From assembly GCF_025370935.1 (NCBI RefSeq), contig NC_133485.1, positions 17,462,073 to 17,526,072 on the forward strand: a stretch of DNA of 64,000 nt. Direction: 5' to 3'. Made by a program: the position numbers and the translations under genes. Under the pieces are notes generated by a model. It worked only from the letters and a program-made list of their open reading frames with translations. It was not told the DNA's origin and did no database searches. The DNA is from Choristoneura fumiferana (lineage: Eukaryota > Arthropoda > Insecta > Lepidoptera > Tortricidae). Positions 63,577 through 64,000 of this stretch are shown here, one piece after another; position 1 is the first letter of the stretch; each line of letters begins with the position of its first letter.

Positions 63577-64000
63577 TGTGGTTCTAGAGAACGACATGAA
63601 CCAGTAGAATTTAAACGGGGGCGCCAATTTATTTGTAACTGTATCTTTTTTATCCATGTTCTACTGTTTTTTAAGTCTCACTGTGAATAAGGTTCGATAG
63701 GACTAGGATTAGGATATATCCTCCAGAGTCCTGACATTTTTTTACGTGGTTGACCTGCTTTTTTATTTTGGATATTATTTCAAAATTCTTAGAATTCTTT
63801 ATTCAATTAACCATATGTACTTTATAAAGTACATTCCGCCGACTTTATAAAGTACGCGAGGACTCAGGAGGATAAATGTGTACATATATAATATGCAATG
63901 TGTCTTCGGCGGAATATTGCAGCAGATGGTTGAATTAGTTTGAATATATACCTGTCTTACACACAAGTCTTACAGGATTTTTCAAATTTGATTAACAAAC
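63577..64000. other. Right end, nothing recognised
   Basis: AT-rich. A short inverted pair, gtactttataaagtac, occurs twice near 63818-63856. No exon is supported. Confidence 0.4.

Overview
This window looks like nuclear DNA of a moth or butterfly. It is AT-rich and intron-rich. It is packed with short interspersed families of the kind seen in lepidopteran genomes: tRNA-headed SINEs, LINE 3' stubs, hAT-like and other foldback MITEs, and elements with gggttccgt-type tails. It also carries animal P-element relics. No bacterial or viral gene organisation is visible. A run of exactly 100 N (50328-50427) marks an assembly gap.

Host genes are sparse. The clear one is at the right end: a five-exon gene (60091-62789, +) for a 248-residue homologue of human C1orf43, a small single-pass membrane protein, with repeats in three of its introns and a repeat-rich 3' region. 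The second is the first coding exon (29564-29717, -) of a RIC-3-like nicotinic-receptor chaperone; its later exons are not found. Weaker host candidates are a GC-rich spliced segment at 4077-4209 (-), an unrecognised ORF at 26773-27060 (-) and a possible terminal exon at 23380-23501 (+).

The most striking locus is 12.9-22.0 kb. It holds a two-gene cassette: a seven-exon gene for a 518-residue protein with an N-terminal SAM-like domain (12920-17639), followed 103 bp later by an uninterrupted 812-codon gene (17743-20181) with two C2H2 fingers and a DDE-transposase-like core resembling the CMC/EnSpm group. The 3' end lies in a roughly 2 kb block of direct and inverted duplications with repeated subterminal motifs (19940-22043), as expected of an autonomous transposon terminus. 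Both reading frames are open, so the cassette is young or under constraint.

The right-centre (46.6-57.5 kb) holds two decayed P-element transposase copies arranged tail to tail. Copy A (+) has a catalytic region at 52503-54741 with several frameshifts, and probable THAP exons at 46868-46915 and 47899-48111. The stretch between them contains tandem repeats, the N gap, LINE stubs and an antisense Ty3/gypsy-like gag fragment. Copy B (-) runs about 55340-57451 and is cut at its upper end by a palindromic MITE.

The rest is nested repeats. Several insertions can be read exactly from target-site duplications: two hAT-like MITEs with perfect 8-bp duplications, an RTE-like LINE stub inside a MITE with an 11-bp duplication plus an uninterrupted sister copy 6 kb away, and a SINE inside another MITE with a 13-bp duplication.
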